Shown here piece by piece: positions 1 to 8,767 of a DNA stretch of 64,000 bases. The stretch spans positions 3,472,001-3,536,000 of the forward strand of contig CP081102.1 of assembly GCA_025141835.1 (NCBI GenBank), given 5' to 3'. The notes beneath the pieces were generated by a model. It did not search any database and was not told the origin of the DNA. It saw only the letters and a program-made list of their open reading frames with translations. The position numbers were made by a program, and so were the translations under genes. Position 1 is the first letter of the stretch. The number at the start of each line of letters is the position of its first letter. The DNA comes from Rhodobacteraceae bacterium M385 (GTDB lineage: Bacteria; Pseudomonadota; Alphaproteobacteria; Rhodobacterales; Rhodobacteraceae).

Positions 1-303
1 AACGAAGCCGCCGGGGGCGTCAGATGCTACGATCGCCTGCCATGCCTTGATGTGGCTCAGGTAACATCCCAACTCGCCCGCCACGAGATCCTGCTTCCCG
101 CGGCGCCGGTTCGCTTTCTCGTCATACACTTCCGCGACCTGCTCAGGCGTCAAGTCTGCGCCCCAAACCGCTTCAACACGCGTGAAGTGAATGCCTTGCG
201 CATCCAGTTGTGCACGGGCGTTTTCCATCCGGGCGGTGTTGTCTGCCAGGTTGACTACGTAGGAGGGCCAGGTGCCTTCAGTCACGGTGTAGCGCGCCAG
301 CAT
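1..303 (-). CDS. GT25 family glycosyltransferase (3' part cut by window edge)
   Basis: Only the first 101 codons lie in the window. The N-terminus reads YVVNLADNTARM at residues 15-26, followed by the acidic VWGADL stretch (46-51) and GELGCYLSHIKAW (76-88). The pattern of a strand ending in N-L, a conserved Arg, and G-E-(I/L)-G-C-x-x-S-H is diagnostic of family GT25 (LgtB/LpsA type), which adds sugars to LPS or other surface glycans at the cytoplasmic face of the inner membrane. The start is the ATG at 303, which overlaps the end of a small upstream ORF by 22 bases. A GT4 enzyme lies two genes upstream, so a shared surface-glycan role is likely. Acceptor and donor cannot be told. Confidence 0.8.
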   Translation of the reverse strand, partial: MLARYTVTEGTWPSYVVNLADNTARMENARAQLDAQGIHFTRVEAVWGADLTPEQVAEVYDEKANRRRGKQDLVAGELGCYLSHIKAWQAIVASDAPGGFV

Positions 304-494
304 AACACCGCCTCGCGCAGAACCTTGACCGGGAACAGGCCTTTTACAGCCAACGCCGCTTCTTTCAGAAAAGCCGTTTCTGCAGTCCCTTGCGTGCTTT
401 GAAGGACATGAATGTGCACAGCCTCAAAACAATACATCGCCGTACCCGTCATCAGGTGCCATTTACGGCGAAAGTTGCGAAAAGGATCAGCCAT
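282..494 (-). CDS. Small hypothetical protein, 70 aa
   Basis: An ATG-initiated frame of 70 residues sits between two glycosyltransferase genes on the same strand and overlaps the start of the GT25 gene by 22 bases. The protein has no signal peptide and no motif I recognise. It opens with a basic segment (MADPFRNFRRKW) followed by a mixed hydrophobic region with two Cys. There is no strong ribosome-binding site ahead of the ATG. The co-oriented, nearly gap-free arrangement supports a real gene, but the short length and the overlap mean it could also be spurious. Confidence 0.4.
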   Translation of the reverse strand: MADPFRNFRRKWHLMTGTAMYCFEAVHIHVLQSTQGTAETAFLKEAALAVKGLFPVKVLREAVLCWRATP

Positions 495-552
495 GGTTCA
501 CTTTCGTAAGAGACACTACCGTTTAACCACAATACCGGCCCCGGGGAAGGGC

Positions 553-1611
553 TTAGCCCGCCACAAGAAGACCACGATAAATCGCCATGATCGCTTCGGC
601 TTCACCCTCGATGCGGAAGTGCTGCTCTACGTGGGTGCGGGCGGCTTGGCCTTGGGTGGCGCAAAGGGCGGGCACGTTTGTGTAACGGGTGACGGCCTCT
701 GTCATGGCTGGCGTGTCTTGTGGCGCGATCAACGTGCCTGTTTGCGGCGTCAAAAGCTCCGGGAACGCCCCGACGGTCGTAGCAACACAAGGAACCCCGC
801 AGGCCATGGCTTCCAAAGGGGTCAAGCCGAAGCCTTCCCACCGTTGCGGGGCTACGAATAGGTCAAGAACGCGGTACCAATCGGCCATTTCGTGCACCGG
901 CACTTCGGGCTTGAACAGCAATCGGTCGCTCAGCCCCGCTTGGGCAACTTGCGTGCGAAGTCCGGCCTCATAGGCGGCATGGTCCGAGGTCGCCCGCCCC
1001 ATGATAAGACCATACGCATCAGGATTGGCCTGTAGCACCGGGATCATTGCATCAACGAAATCCCCGGTGCCTTTCTGCGCCCGAATGCGCCCATAGCAAC
1101 CGATCAGCGTGGCGTCAGGCAACCCAAGACGGGCGCGCAATGCGGACCTATCCGCGGGAGGGGTGAAGGCCGCCACATCGATTCCGTGCAGGATCACGTC
1201 GGCAGGCCGTTCCAGATAGCTAGCCGTCTTTTGGGACGTGGCAATGATGTGGTCCATCTGCCCAATCAGCCATTTCGTATAGCCCGTATGCTTACGCTGA
1301 GAGGCCGAGGTGAACACCAGTTTCAACCGTTTGCGCAGCAGGTGTTTCAGGGCGAGGCCCGCCAACATCTCGGTATTGCGCCGCGCGTGCCAGACACGAG
1401 CGCCATGGGGCCCTTTGCGCGACATGGTCAGCAACTGGCTTAACCGGATTTGCGGCACATGGGCGGGCAGATCAGGCGACACGGCGGCCAATGCCATGGC
1501 GCGGGCCTGCAATGGCACCAGCCGTACGATGGTTGCCGTCACGCCGGAAAGCCGCTTCTTGAAGTTCGGCACCAACACGTCGAGCGTTTGGGGATCAGGC
1601 CTCAGGTCCAT
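553..1611 (-). CDS. GT4 family glycosyltransferase (RfaG/LpsB-like)
   Basis: A 352-residue GT-B fold glycosyltransferase. The C-terminal half carries the nucleotide-sugar site: YGRIRAQKG at 173-181 and the E-x7-E signature in EGFGLTPLEAMACG (Glu259 and Glu267), both classic for family GT4. The overall form resembles LpcC/LpsB/RfaG enzymes of alphaproteobacteria that add mannose or related sugars to the LPS core in the cytoplasm; the exact donor is inference. Its ATG overlaps the last 10 bases of hemF, so the two are probably co-transcribed. A GT25 enzyme follows downstream, which fits a small surface-polysaccharide cluster. Confidence 0.85.
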   Translation of the reverse strand: MDLRPDPQTLDVLVPNFKKRLSGVTATIVRLVPLQARAMALAAVSPDLPAHVPQIRLSQLLTMSRKGPHGARVWHARRNTEMLAGLALKHLLRKRLKLVFTSASQRKHTGYTKWLIGQMDHIIATSQKTASYLERPADVILHGIDVAAFTPPADRSALRARLGLPDATLIGCYGRIRAQKGTGDFVDAMIPVLQANPDAYGLIMGRATSDHAAYEAGLRTQVAQAGLSDRLLFKPEVPVHEMADWYRVLDLFVAPQRWEGFGLTPLEAMACGVPCVATTVGAFPELLTPQTGTLIAPQDTPAMTEAVTRYTNVPALCATQGQAARTHVEQHFRIEGEAEAIMAIYRGLLVAG

Positions 1612-2480
1612 TTAGCGATCGGGGGCAAAGACATCAGGACCGCATTGGCGTCATGGCCTGTTTCCAGCCCAAACTTGGTACCCCGGTCGTAGACAAGGTT
1701 ATATTCCGCATAGAGCCCCCGATGCACCAGTTGCGCCTCTCGGTCGGCTTCGGTGAACGACTCGTGACGGCGCTTCTCCACGCAGCCCAAAAAGGCGGGC
1801 AGGAAGGCGCGACCCACGTCTTGGGTGAAGGCGAAATCCGCCTCCCAATCGCCGGTGTTATGGTCGTCATAGAAGATGCCGCCAACGCCACGGGCGCGTT
1901 TGCGGTGGGGGACATAGAAATACTCATCGGCCCATTTCTTGTAGCGGCCATAGAGGTCTTCGCCATGGGGGTCGCAATGATCCTTCAGGGTCTTGTGGAA
2001 GAAGGCTGTGTCTTCATCATATTCAATCGCCGGGTTTAGGTCGGACCCGCCGCCAAACCACCATGCGCCGGGCGTCCAGAACATACGGGTGTTCATGTGA
2101 ACCGCTGGCACGCGGGGGTTCTGCATATGCGCCACAAGGCTGATGCCGGACGCCCAGAACCTTGGGTCCGTATCCATCCCCGGCACACCGCGCGCGGCCA
2201 TGGCCTTTTGCGCCCGCTCTCCCAGAACGCCGTAGACCTCGGATACATTCACGCCGACCTTCTCGAATACGCGCCCGCCCCGCATGACGCTCATCAAACC
2301 GCCACCTGCGTCTGATCCGTCCTCGGACGTGCGCTTGGTTTCGCTGACCTCGAACGTGCCCACCGGGGCATCGCCGCCTTGGGTCTGCTCTACTTTCTCG
2401 AACGCGGCAACGATGTCATCGCGCAAACTGCGGAACCAATTGGCCGCCCGCGTTTTGTGATCGAGGGTCAGGTCGAGCAT
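1602..2480 (-). CDS. hemF: Oxygen-dependent coproporphyrinogen-III oxidase
   Basis: HemF oxidatively decarboxylates coproporphyrinogen III to protoporphyrinogen IX in the cytoplasm with molecular oxygen, a late step of haem synthesis. The 292-residue protein is full length for the family and carries the conserved blocks AVHMNTRMFWTPGAWWFGGG, SDLNPAIEYDEDTAFFH and HRKRARGVGGIFYDDH. The ATG at 2480 was chosen because it begins at the family's usual N-terminus (MLDLTLDHK) and has AGGAAG upstream; a longer frame to 2609 is Cys/Lys-rich and unlike the family. Nearby cbb3 oxidase genes are heavy haem users. No FNR-type palindrome is visible upstream. Confidence 0.96.
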   Translation of the reverse strand: MLDLTLDHKTRAANWFRSLRDDIVAAFEKVEQTQGGDAPVGTFEVSETKRTSEDGSDAGGGLMSVMRGGRVFEKVGVNVSEVYGVLGERAQKAMAARGVPGMDTDPRFWASGISLVAHMQNPRVPAVHMNTRMFWTPGAWWFGGGSDLNPAIEYDEDTAFFHKTLKDHCDPHGEDLYGRYKKWADEYFYVPHRKRARGVGGIFYDDHNTGDWEADFAFTQDVGRAFLPAFLGCVEKRRHESFTEADREAQLVHRGLYAEYNLVYDRGTKFGLETGHDANAVLMSLPPIAKWT

Positions 2481-2722
2481 CTTGGGGGCTTCCTTTTTGC
2501 AACACTTCGCCGCCTTGTAGCAGAGCGAAAACCCCTTCGCCACACAGTGTGGCCGCTTCGATGGCCCACATATGGAGCCTCTGCCCGTTCCACTGCCCAC
2601 ATTTGCCAATTCATTGCAGAGGCTAGAATTTTCGGCTCGATGGCATGGATTTTATAGAAACTTTGTCGTACGCTGAACGTAATCGCCGCAATAGACGGCA
2701 CCAGAGGCAGATAGAGCAACTC

Positions 2723-4120
2723 ATGTTCGTACGGAATTTTTATGCAGCCCTTATGGGGGCTCTCATGGTGTTTTTCGCCGTGCTCCCCGGTCCGGTTCAG
2801 GCCGCTCCCTACGCCGCAATGGTGATGGACGCACGCAACGGCGAGGTTTTGCATTCGCGCAACGCCGATACCCGATTGCATCCGGCCTCCCTCACCAAAA
2901 TGATGACCCTCTACATTGCGTTCGAAGCCCTTCGCCTTGGCGAGATCACGCTCGATACCGAGGTGACGATCTCTGCCAATGCCGCGAATGAGCCTCCATC
3001 GCGGCTTGGTCTTCGGGCGGGGTCCACGATTCGCCTGCGCTACCTGATCAGGGCCGCTGCGATCCGTTCGGGCAACGATGCCGCCACCGCGATCGGGGAG
3101 GCGATCTCCGGCTCCGAGGCTGCCTTTGCCCGCCGAATGACACGCACCGCCCGCGCCTTGGGCATGACCCGCACCACCTTCCGCAACGCCCATGGCCTGA
3201 CCGAAGAGGGCCACCTGTCCACGGCCCGTGACATGACCATGTTGGGGCGGCGGCTGATCTATGATTATCCCCAGTATTACAACTTGTTCTCCCGAGTGAC
3301 CGCTGATGCGGGCATCGCCACGGTACGCAACACCAACCGGGTCGTGCTGACCACCTATCGCGGCGCGGACGGCATCAAGACCGGCTACACGCGGGCAGCG
3401 GGCTTCAACCTTGTGGCCTCGGCCCAACGCGGGGAAGAGCGCATTATCGCAACGGTTTTTGGCGGGCGAAGCTCTGCTTGGCGCAACGAACGGGTGATGG
3501 AACTGCTTGATATGGGATTTGAGAGGGCGCCGAGCTCTGTCGCGCTGCGCACCCCGCCCCTACCCACCTACGCAGATGATGGCGGCCCGTCCGGGCAAAG
3601 CAGCACTCCGCGCGGGCAACGGGCACCGGAACGCTCTATGCGGCCCATGACGCGTCCGGCCAACGGGGTGAACGCCGATATGCTGGCCGCAATCAACAGC
3701 GCTGTGGGCGAGGCGCTGGAACCTAGCGCCGAAGTTGCCGCCGCCGTTGAAGCCGCACTCAGCGCCGCCGAGATCCCCTCAGACAGGCCCGCCCCCCGGC
3801 CTGAGCCGCAAGCGGCGGTAGAGCCTGAACCCACGCCGATCCCCCCGCCTGAACCGGAATTGGTGACACGGGCGTCGTCCACGGGGTCACGGCTATATGG
3901 CGTGTCATTGGGGCCGCAGAACTCCCATCACGCGGCCGAGCGATTATTGCTGCGCACCGCGCTGGCCGAGCTTGGCACCTTCGACACAGCCCTGCGCCGC
4001 GTCGTCAACGTGAGCCGAGGCTACGACGCACGGTTTGCGGGTATGACCGAGGATCAGGCCTCTCAAGCCTGCGCCCGACTATCGGCCCAGAACATTAGCT
4101 GCGAGACCTTTGGTCCCTGA
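2723..4120 (+). CDS. D-alanyl-D-alanine carboxypeptidase (DacC/DacF type) with SPOR-like tail
   Basis: A penicillin-binding protein that trims the terminal D-Ala from peptidoglycan stem peptides in the periplasm. From the ATG at 2723 the protein has 465 residues: a signal peptide (about 1-27, ending VQA), the S-x-x-K nucleophile motif SLTK (Ser56-Lys59), S-G-N (116-118) and K-T-G (219-221), all three peptidase S11 motifs. A Pro/Ala-rich linker (about 285-380) leads to a C-terminal domain of about 80 residues that looks like SPOR, the fold binding denuded septal glycan. An in-frame ATG at 2645 would place 26 basic residues before the signal peptide, so I prefer the later start. A strong terminator follows. 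Confidence 0.9.
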   Translation: MFVRNFYAALMGALMVFFAVLPGPVQAAPYAAMVMDARNGEVLHSRNADTRLHPASLTKMMTLYIAFEALRLGEITLDTEVTISANAANEPPSRLGLRAGSTIRLRYLIRAAAIRSGNDAATAIGEAISGSEAAFARRMTRTARALGMTRTTFRNAHGLTEEGHLSTARDMTMLGRRLIYDYPQYYNLFSRVTADAGIATVRNTNRVVLTTYRGADGIKTGYTRAAGFNLVASAQRGEERIIATVFGGRSSAWRNERVMELLDMGFERAPSSVALRTPPLPTYADDGGPSGQSSTPRGQRAPERSMRPMTRPANGVNADMLAAINSAVGEALEPSAEVAAAVEAALSAAEIPSDRPAPRPEPQAAVEPEPTPIPPPEPELVTRASSTGSRLYGVSLGPQNSHHAAERLLLRTALAELGTFDTALRRVVNVSRGYDARFAGMTEDQASQACARLSAQNISCETFGP

Positions 4121-4143
4121 CACCTAGCGACAAATCACCTACC

Positions 4144-4175
4144 AAAACGGCGGCCCGATCGGAGCCGCCGTTTTT
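4144..4175 (+). terminator. Rho-independent terminator after the D,D-carboxypeptidase gene
   Basis: A perfect 11-base inverted repeat, AAAACGGCGGC (4144-4154) and GCCGCCGTTTT (4164-4174), encloses a 9-base loop and ends in a T run. It lies 24 bases after the stop codon of the carboxypeptidase. The A-tract on the 5' side means it could also act for the opposite strand, below ccoS. Confidence 0.85.
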
Positions 4176-4287
4176 GTATCCACCGCGCTACTGGACATTT
4201 TTTGTATCCGCCGCCCTACGGGACGGGGGGAGGGGCGTGGTCTCGCGGTTTTGCCCCGCAAAACAGTGGACCCGCGTCTTCCCGTCC

Positions 4288-4443
4288 CTATTTCGGCTTG
4301 TCATCATAGTCATCGCGCAAAATCCGATGCGCGTCGCCTTCGGGGTCGTCAAACTGGCCCTTCTTCAGAAGCCACCAAAACGCGACAAGTCCCAAAGCCC
4401 CAAGGGCAAGGCTCACCGGGATCAACAAGCCAAGCACTTCCAT
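4288..4443 (-). CDS. ccoS: cbb3 oxidase maturation protein CcoS
   Basis: A 51-residue protein with one N-terminal membrane helix (VLGLLIPVSLALGALGLVAFWW) and a short acidic cytoplasmic tail (GQFDDPEGDAHRILRDD). Size, topology and position as the last gene of ccoGHIS match CcoS, which is needed to put haem b and copper into the catalytic subunit of cbb3 oxidase. The start overlaps the ccoI stop in a TGATG junction, which suggests translational coupling. A longer frame from 4521 would run deep into ccoI and is rejected. Confidence 0.9.
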   Translation of the reverse strand: MEVLGLLIPVSLALGALGLVAFWWLLKKGQFDDPEGDAHRILRDDYDDKPK

Positions 4444-6629
4444 CAGCGCAGCCGCAATGCGTTGAGCGATACGGTCAAGGACGAGCTGGACATCGCCAGC
4501 GCCGCGATCAGGGGCGAACACAGGCCCGCAACCGCCAGAGGCACGGCTAATAGGTTGTAGACAGAGGCGATGGTAAAGTTCTCCTTGATCCGTTTTCTCG
4601 CGGCAACTGACGTGGCCATTGCGTCAAGGATCGGGGCCAAGCTGCCCCCCGTCAACACCATGTCCGACGCGGCCCGTGCCGCCTCCAGCGCCGTGGCCGG
4701 AGAGATCGAGACGTCCGCCGCCGTGAGCGCCGCTGTGTCGTTCATCCCATCGCCCACCATCAACACCTTTGCGCCGCTATCGCGAAGCGCCCCAATTACC
4801 TTGGCCTTCGCTTCGGGCCGCGCCTCGGCCATCACTTCCGTGATCCCTATACGGGCCGCAAAGGCGCTTACCGCCGCCTCCACATCGCCCGACAGCAGAA
4901 TCACACGTTTGCCTTGCGCTTTCAGCCCCGCCACCAGCGCTTCCGCTCCGGTACGGATTGTATCGTCAAAGGCGATCGCCTGCGCCGCCCCTTCCCCGAT
5001 TTTCAGATAGGTCGCCGTGGTGGCCAATGCCTCTGCCCTGACCCATCCCGCGCGGCCCAGTCTTACCGTTTGCCCGCGCCATTGCCCCTCCAGGCCGAAA
5101 CCGGGGTGTTCTTGCACGGCATCCAAGGCCACCGGGCTCACGCCCAGATCAGCAAGGCCCCGGGCCATGGATTGCGCCAGCGGATGCGCTGATCCTTGCG
5201 CCAAAGCCAGCGCCACGCCTTGGTCGGCATCTGAAAGCCGCTCCAACCCCAAGGCCACGGGCGCGCCATCGGTCAGCGTTCCGGTCTTGTCAAAAACCAC
5301 CGTATCGACCTGCGCCAAACGCTCCAGCGCCGTGCCGCTTTTGATCAGCAAGCCCTTGCGGAACAATCGGGCCGAGGCCGCCGTGGTCACCGCAGGCACC
5401 GCCAACCCAAGGGCGCAGGGGCAGGTGATAATCAAAACCGCCGCCGCGATGTTCAGGGCCACGCGCAGGTCCATCGTCGCCAGAAACCACCCCACTGCCG
5501 CAAGGGCCGAGATGATGTGAACCCCCGGCGCATAGAGCTTGGCCGCCGCATCCGCGAGAGAGGTATAGTTGTTGCGACCCGCCTCGGCCACGGCGACCAA
5601 ATCGGCGATCCGCGACAGCTCTGTGTCGCGCCCTGCTGCCTGAACCTCGACCGTGATGGCCCCTGTCAAATTCGCCTCACCCGCATGAACGACGTCGCCC
5701 GGCCCGGCCACCGCGGGCAGCGTTTCGCCTGTCATGATCGAACGGTCCAACTCGGTCGCCCCGTCACGCAACACGCCGTCCACCGGGATACGCCCGCCCG
5801 GAAGCACACGCACCAGATCGCCGGGGCGCACGTCGGCGACACTGACTGTTTGCGTCCCCTCCCCCGTGATCCGCAAAGCACGCGGCACTTCCAGCGCGGC
5901 CAATTCCTGTGCCGCAGAGCGGGCATTGGCACGGGTCCTGTGATCCAGATAACGGCCCGCCAAAAGGAAGGTACACAGCGCGATTGCGGCGTCGAAATAG
6001 GCGTGCTCGCCTGACAGCATCGTCTCGTAAAGGGAGGTGCCGACAGCAAGCACGATCGCCAGCGTGATCGGCACATCCATGTTCAAGCGCCCCGCCTTCA
6101 GCGCCGCGAAGGCCGAGGCATAGAATGGCTGGCCCGTAAAAATAACGGCGGGAATAGCAATCGCGGCACTGATCCAATGCATCATGTCGCGGGTCACGCC
6201 TTCGGCCCCGGACCACACGGCGACCGACAAGAGCATCACGTTCATCATCGCGAAAACAGCCACCGCAAGGCGCATCAGAAGGGCGCGGCCTTTGGCGTCA
6301 ATCTCGGTCGCCGCCAGAACGCCGGGGTCCAACGCGTGCGCCTCAAACCCTGCGTCCGTCAGGGCGTGGCAAAGGGTGTCCGCGTCAACGTCCAGATCGG
6401 CCTCGACCGCGACACGGCGCAGGGTCAGGTTGACCCGCGCGTCACGCACGCCGGGCAGCGCGTGCAATACCCGCTCCACCCCCGAAATACACCCGGCACA
6501 GTGGATGCCCGGCACGGCGATCATCAGCCGCGCTTGCACGGGCGCGGCTCCGGCAACCTGCTCGGCCAAGGGGGCCACATCGCACGCCGGACAGGCCGAG
6601 GGCCGCGCAGGATCGGCGAGGGCTGTCAT
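4443..6629 (-). CDS. ccoI: Copper-translocating P1B-type ATPase CcoI
   Basis: A 728-residue heavy-metal P-type ATPase that supplies copper for the CuB centre of cbb3 oxidase. Features in order: an N-terminal CPAC (13-16), a metal-binding domain with GIHCAGC (Cys44, Cys47), membrane helices, the TGE actuator motif (300-302), the ion-path motif TCPCALG (Cys403, Cys405), the phosphorylation motif DKTGT (Asp447), a hinge GDGMNDTAAL, and two final helices. It overlaps ccoH by 4 bases and ccoS by 1, so the three are one translational unit. The extra N-terminal Cys pair and the operon context set it apart from general copper-export CopA. Confidence 0.96.
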   Translation of the reverse strand: MTALADPARPSACPACDVAPLAEQVAGAAPVQARLMIAVPGIHCAGCISGVERVLHALPGVRDARVNLTLRRVAVEADLDVDADTLCHALTDAGFEAHALDPGVLAATEIDAKGRALLMRLAVAVFAMMNVMLLSVAVWSGAEGVTRDMMHWISAAIAIPAVIFTGQPFYASAFAALKAGRLNMDVPITLAIVLAVGTSLYETMLSGEHAYFDAAIALCTFLLAGRYLDHRTRANARSAAQELAALEVPRALRITGEGTQTVSVADVRPGDLVRVLPGGRIPVDGVLRDGATELDRSIMTGETLPAVAGPGDVVHAGEANLTGAITVEVQAAGRDTELSRIADLVAVAEAGRNNYTSLADAAAKLYAPGVHIISALAAVGWFLATMDLRVALNIAAAVLIITCPCALGLAVPAVTTAASARLFRKGLLIKSGTALERLAQVDTVVFDKTGTLTDGAPVALGLERLSDADQGVALALAQGSAHPLAQSMARGLADLGVSPVALDAVQEHPGFGLEGQWRGQTVRLGRAGWVRAEALATTATYLKIGEGAAQAIAFDDTIRTGAEALVAGLKAQGKRVILLSGDVEAAVSAFAARIGITEVMAEARPEAKAKVIGALRDSGAKVLMVGDGMNDTAALTAADVSISPATALEAARAASDMVLTGGSLAPILDAMATSVAARKRIKENFTIASVYNLLAVPLAVAGLCSPLIAALAMSSSSLTVSLNALRLR

Positions 6630-7105
6630 GGTCGCGCAACCGAGAAGGTGATGTTGTGGCGATATTCCGTGCCACTGCGCGACAGGCCCGTCATCCGCAA
6701 ACGCCAGCGCCCGACATCCAGATCAGCAGGCGCGATCAAGGTGCCGTTCGGCCCACGCGTCAGGGTAAGCAACTGATCGTCAGCTTGCGTCGTGGGGCGG
6801 GTCAAAAGCGCCTCTAGCTCTGCCGGGTAAACCGGACGGCCCGCGTCATCCACAAGGGTCAGGATCACCTGCCCCGGCCCGGTTTCGACCGAGGCCTGCC
6901 AACCCAACGCCTCTTGCGCATGGCGGCGGGCGTCGAAGGTTTGGCTATCGGCGTAGCTGGACGAGACCTCTACCCCCGGAAAGGTTGAAACCGCTTGAAA
7001 CGCCATAAACAGGTTCACCCCGATGATGATCCCGAAGCAGCCGCCAAAGATGCCCAGAACATGCCATCCGGTGAGTTTGCGTTGGGTGTCGGATTGCGTG
7101 GTCAT
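6626..7105 (-). CDS. ccoH: cbb3 oxidase assembly protein FixH/CcoH
   Basis: A 159-residue protein with one N-terminal membrane helix (residues about 13-36, WHVLGIFGGCFGIIIGVNLF) and a periplasmic domain holding the FixH block FPGVEVSSSYADSQTFDARR. The domain has an immunoglobulin-like profile ending RWRLRMTGLSRSGTEYRHNI. FixH/CcoH stays attached to the cbb3 complex during assembly. It overlaps ccoG upstream and ccoI downstream by 4 bases each, giving the invariant order ccoG-H-I-S. Confidence 0.94.
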   Translation of the reverse strand: MTTQSDTQRKLTGWHVLGIFGGCFGIIIGVNLFMAFQAVSTFPGVEVSSSYADSQTFDARRHAQEALGWQASVETGPGQVILTLVDDAGRPVYPAELEALLTRPTTQADDQLLTLTRGPNGTLIAPADLDVGRWRLRMTGLSRSGTEYRHNITFSVARP

Positions 7106-8523
7106 TGCGTGCCCTGCCCGATGAAAGATTGCGATTGATAGGCGCGTTCGTTGGTGCCGAATTCCTCGACCCAGAAGCGCAGTTCTGTCCGGTCCGCCGT
7201 GGCCGCCGGATCGTCGGGCCGCGCGATGACATAGACCCGTTGCAACAGGGTTTCGTCGGCGGGCACATCGACCATCAAATCCTGGCCGCCTTCGAGGTCC
7301 ACCCGAAGGATCTCGTCCGAGGTCAGGCCAATACGGAACACGGCGTCGCCTTGGGTCATGTTGCGGATGCGGATATCATAGGTGTTACGGATCGAGCCAT
7401 CGGACAGGGTCACGAATTGCGGATTGCGCACGGGCGCGACGGTCAGGCCAATCTCGGACCGGATAAACAACGCCACCACAAGGCCAACCCCGATCAGCGA
7501 CCACAGAGCCGTGTAGATCAACGTTCGAGGCCGCAAGATGTGGCGCATTACGGGCACCTTTGGGTTGCCCTCACGCTCATTCGCTTCATCGGTCAGGGCG
7601 AGGTAATCAATCAGCCCGCGCTCGCGGCCGGTTTTTTCCATGATCTCGTCGCAGGCGTCGATACAGAGGGCGCAGGTGATACACTCCATCTGCTGGCCGT
7701 CGCGGATGTCGATGCCCATGGGGCAGACGTTGACGCAGGCGTTACAGTCAATGCAGTCGCCCAATCCTTCGCGGTCCTTGCCTTTGCCGCGATCTTCGCC
7801 GCGCCAGTCGCGGTAGGCCACGGTGATCGAATGCTCGTCCATCATCGCCGCTTGGATGCGGGGCCACGGGCAGGCGTAGATGCAAATCTGTTCCCGCGCG
7901 AAACCGCCAAACAGGAAGGTGGTGGCGGTCAGAACGCCGACTGTTGCATAGGCCACAAAAGCCGCTTGCCCGGTCAACAAATCCCGCAGCAGCGTGGGGG
8001 CGTCAGCGAAGTAGAAAACCCAAGCGCCGCCTGTGGCCACGGCGATCAGCAGCCAGACGATCCACTTGGTGATCCGTAGCCGCCATTTGCGCAGGTCCCA
8101 CTTGCCTTTCCACAGGCGCAGGCGAGCGTTGCGGTCGCCCTCAATCCAGCGCTCGACCGTGTAGAACAGGTCGGTCCAGACCGTTTGCGGACAGGTATAG
8201 CCGCACCACACGCGGCCCAGAGCCGAGGTAAACAGAAACAGGCCTAGGCCCGCCATAATCAACAGGCCCGCGACGAAATAGAATTCGTGGGGCCAAATCT
8301 CGATCCAGAAGAAGAAGAACCGGCGCCCGGCCATGTCTACCAGAACAGCTTGATCCGGCAGGCTGGGGCCACGGTCCCACCTGATCCAAGGGGTGATGTA
8401 GTAAATCCCAAGGGTCACAAACATGATGACCCATTTCAGGTTTCGGAACGTACCTTTCACCTTTTTAGGAAAGATAGGCTCCTGCGCAGCATAGAGCTTT
8501 GGCGGGGCATCACTGGAAGACAT
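7102..8523 (-). CDS. ccoG: cbb3 oxidase accessory protein CcoG (FixG/RdxA family ferredoxin)
   Basis: A 473-residue membrane iron-sulphur protein. It has helices near residues 31-48, 82-104, 155-172 and 190-208, then a di-cluster ferredoxin segment with Cys257-Cys260-Cys263-Cys267 and Cys281-Cys284-Cys287-Cys291, a fifth helix near 315-335, and an immunoglobulin-like periplasmic tail (FixG_C). Additional Cys pairs occur at CGYTCP (107-111) and YACP. The family is linked to copper reduction ahead of delivery to cbb3 oxidase. It is the first gene of ccoGHIS, and an FNR-type palindrome lies 71 bases (centre) upstream of its ATG, so expression is probably induced by FnrL when oxygen is low. Confidence 0.95.
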   Translation of the reverse strand: MSSSDAPPKLYAAQEPIFPKKVKGTFRNLKWVIMFVTLGIYYITPWIRWDRGPSLPDQAVLVDMAGRRFFFFWIEIWPHEFYFVAGLLIMAGLGLFLFTSALGRVWCGYTCPQTVWTDLFYTVERWIEGDRNARLRLWKGKWDLRKWRLRITKWIVWLLIAVATGGAWVFYFADAPTLLRDLLTGQAAFVAYATVGVLTATTFLFGGFAREQICIYACPWPRIQAAMMDEHSITVAYRDWRGEDRGKGKDREGLGDCIDCNACVNVCPMGIDIRDGQQMECITCALCIDACDEIMEKTGRERGLIDYLALTDEANEREGNPKVPVMRHILRPRTLIYTALWSLIGVGLVVALFIRSEIGLTVAPVRNPQFVTLSDGSIRNTYDIRIRNMTQGDAVFRIGLTSDEILRVDLEGGQDLMVDVPADETLLQRVYVIARPDDPAATADRTELRFWVEEFGTNERAYQSQSFIGQGTQ

Positions 8524-8587
8524 GGGGTTTCCTGAGAATCGGTTTCTGTTCGCTCTTCAGCAATAGGAGGGGAGTGGGCGGACCGCT

Positions 8588-8601
8588 TTGACGTGGATCA
8601 A
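8588..8601. promoter_or_regulatory. FnrL binding site upstream of ccoGHIS
   Basis: TTGACGTGGATCAA, read on the other strand as TTGATCCACGTCAA, fits the FNR/FnrL consensus TTGAT-N4-(A/G)TCAA. The centre is 71 bases before the ccoG ATG, a normal position for an activating site about 40 bases ahead of a transcription start. fnrL itself is about 4.6 kb away. Binding is inferred from the match, not shown. Confidence 0.8.
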
Positions 8602-8676
8602 GTCGCCGTAAGAATGGCAGAACGCCCCTTCGGCGGGAAAACCGAGGGGGCGCTGTGGACGCGGAAGGTTGTGGCG

Positions 8677-8715
8677 ACAGCCCCGCGCGATGGTGCGAAC
8701 AGGACGCGGGGCTGT
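8677..8715. repeat. 11-bp inverted repeat between ccoP and the ccoG promoter
   Basis: ACAGCCCCGCG (8677-8687) and CGCGGGGCTGT (8705-8715) are exact inverted copies around a 17-base loop. The structure sits 53 bases beyond the ccoP stop codon. It could end or attenuate the ccoNOQP transcript or protect its 3' end. No T run follows on the minus strand, so it is not a textbook intrinsic terminator. Confidence 0.5.
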
Positions 8716-8767
8716 GCCGAACCCGCGACGATGGAGGCCGCGAGTTACCGGGTTGTCAGGGCAGAGG

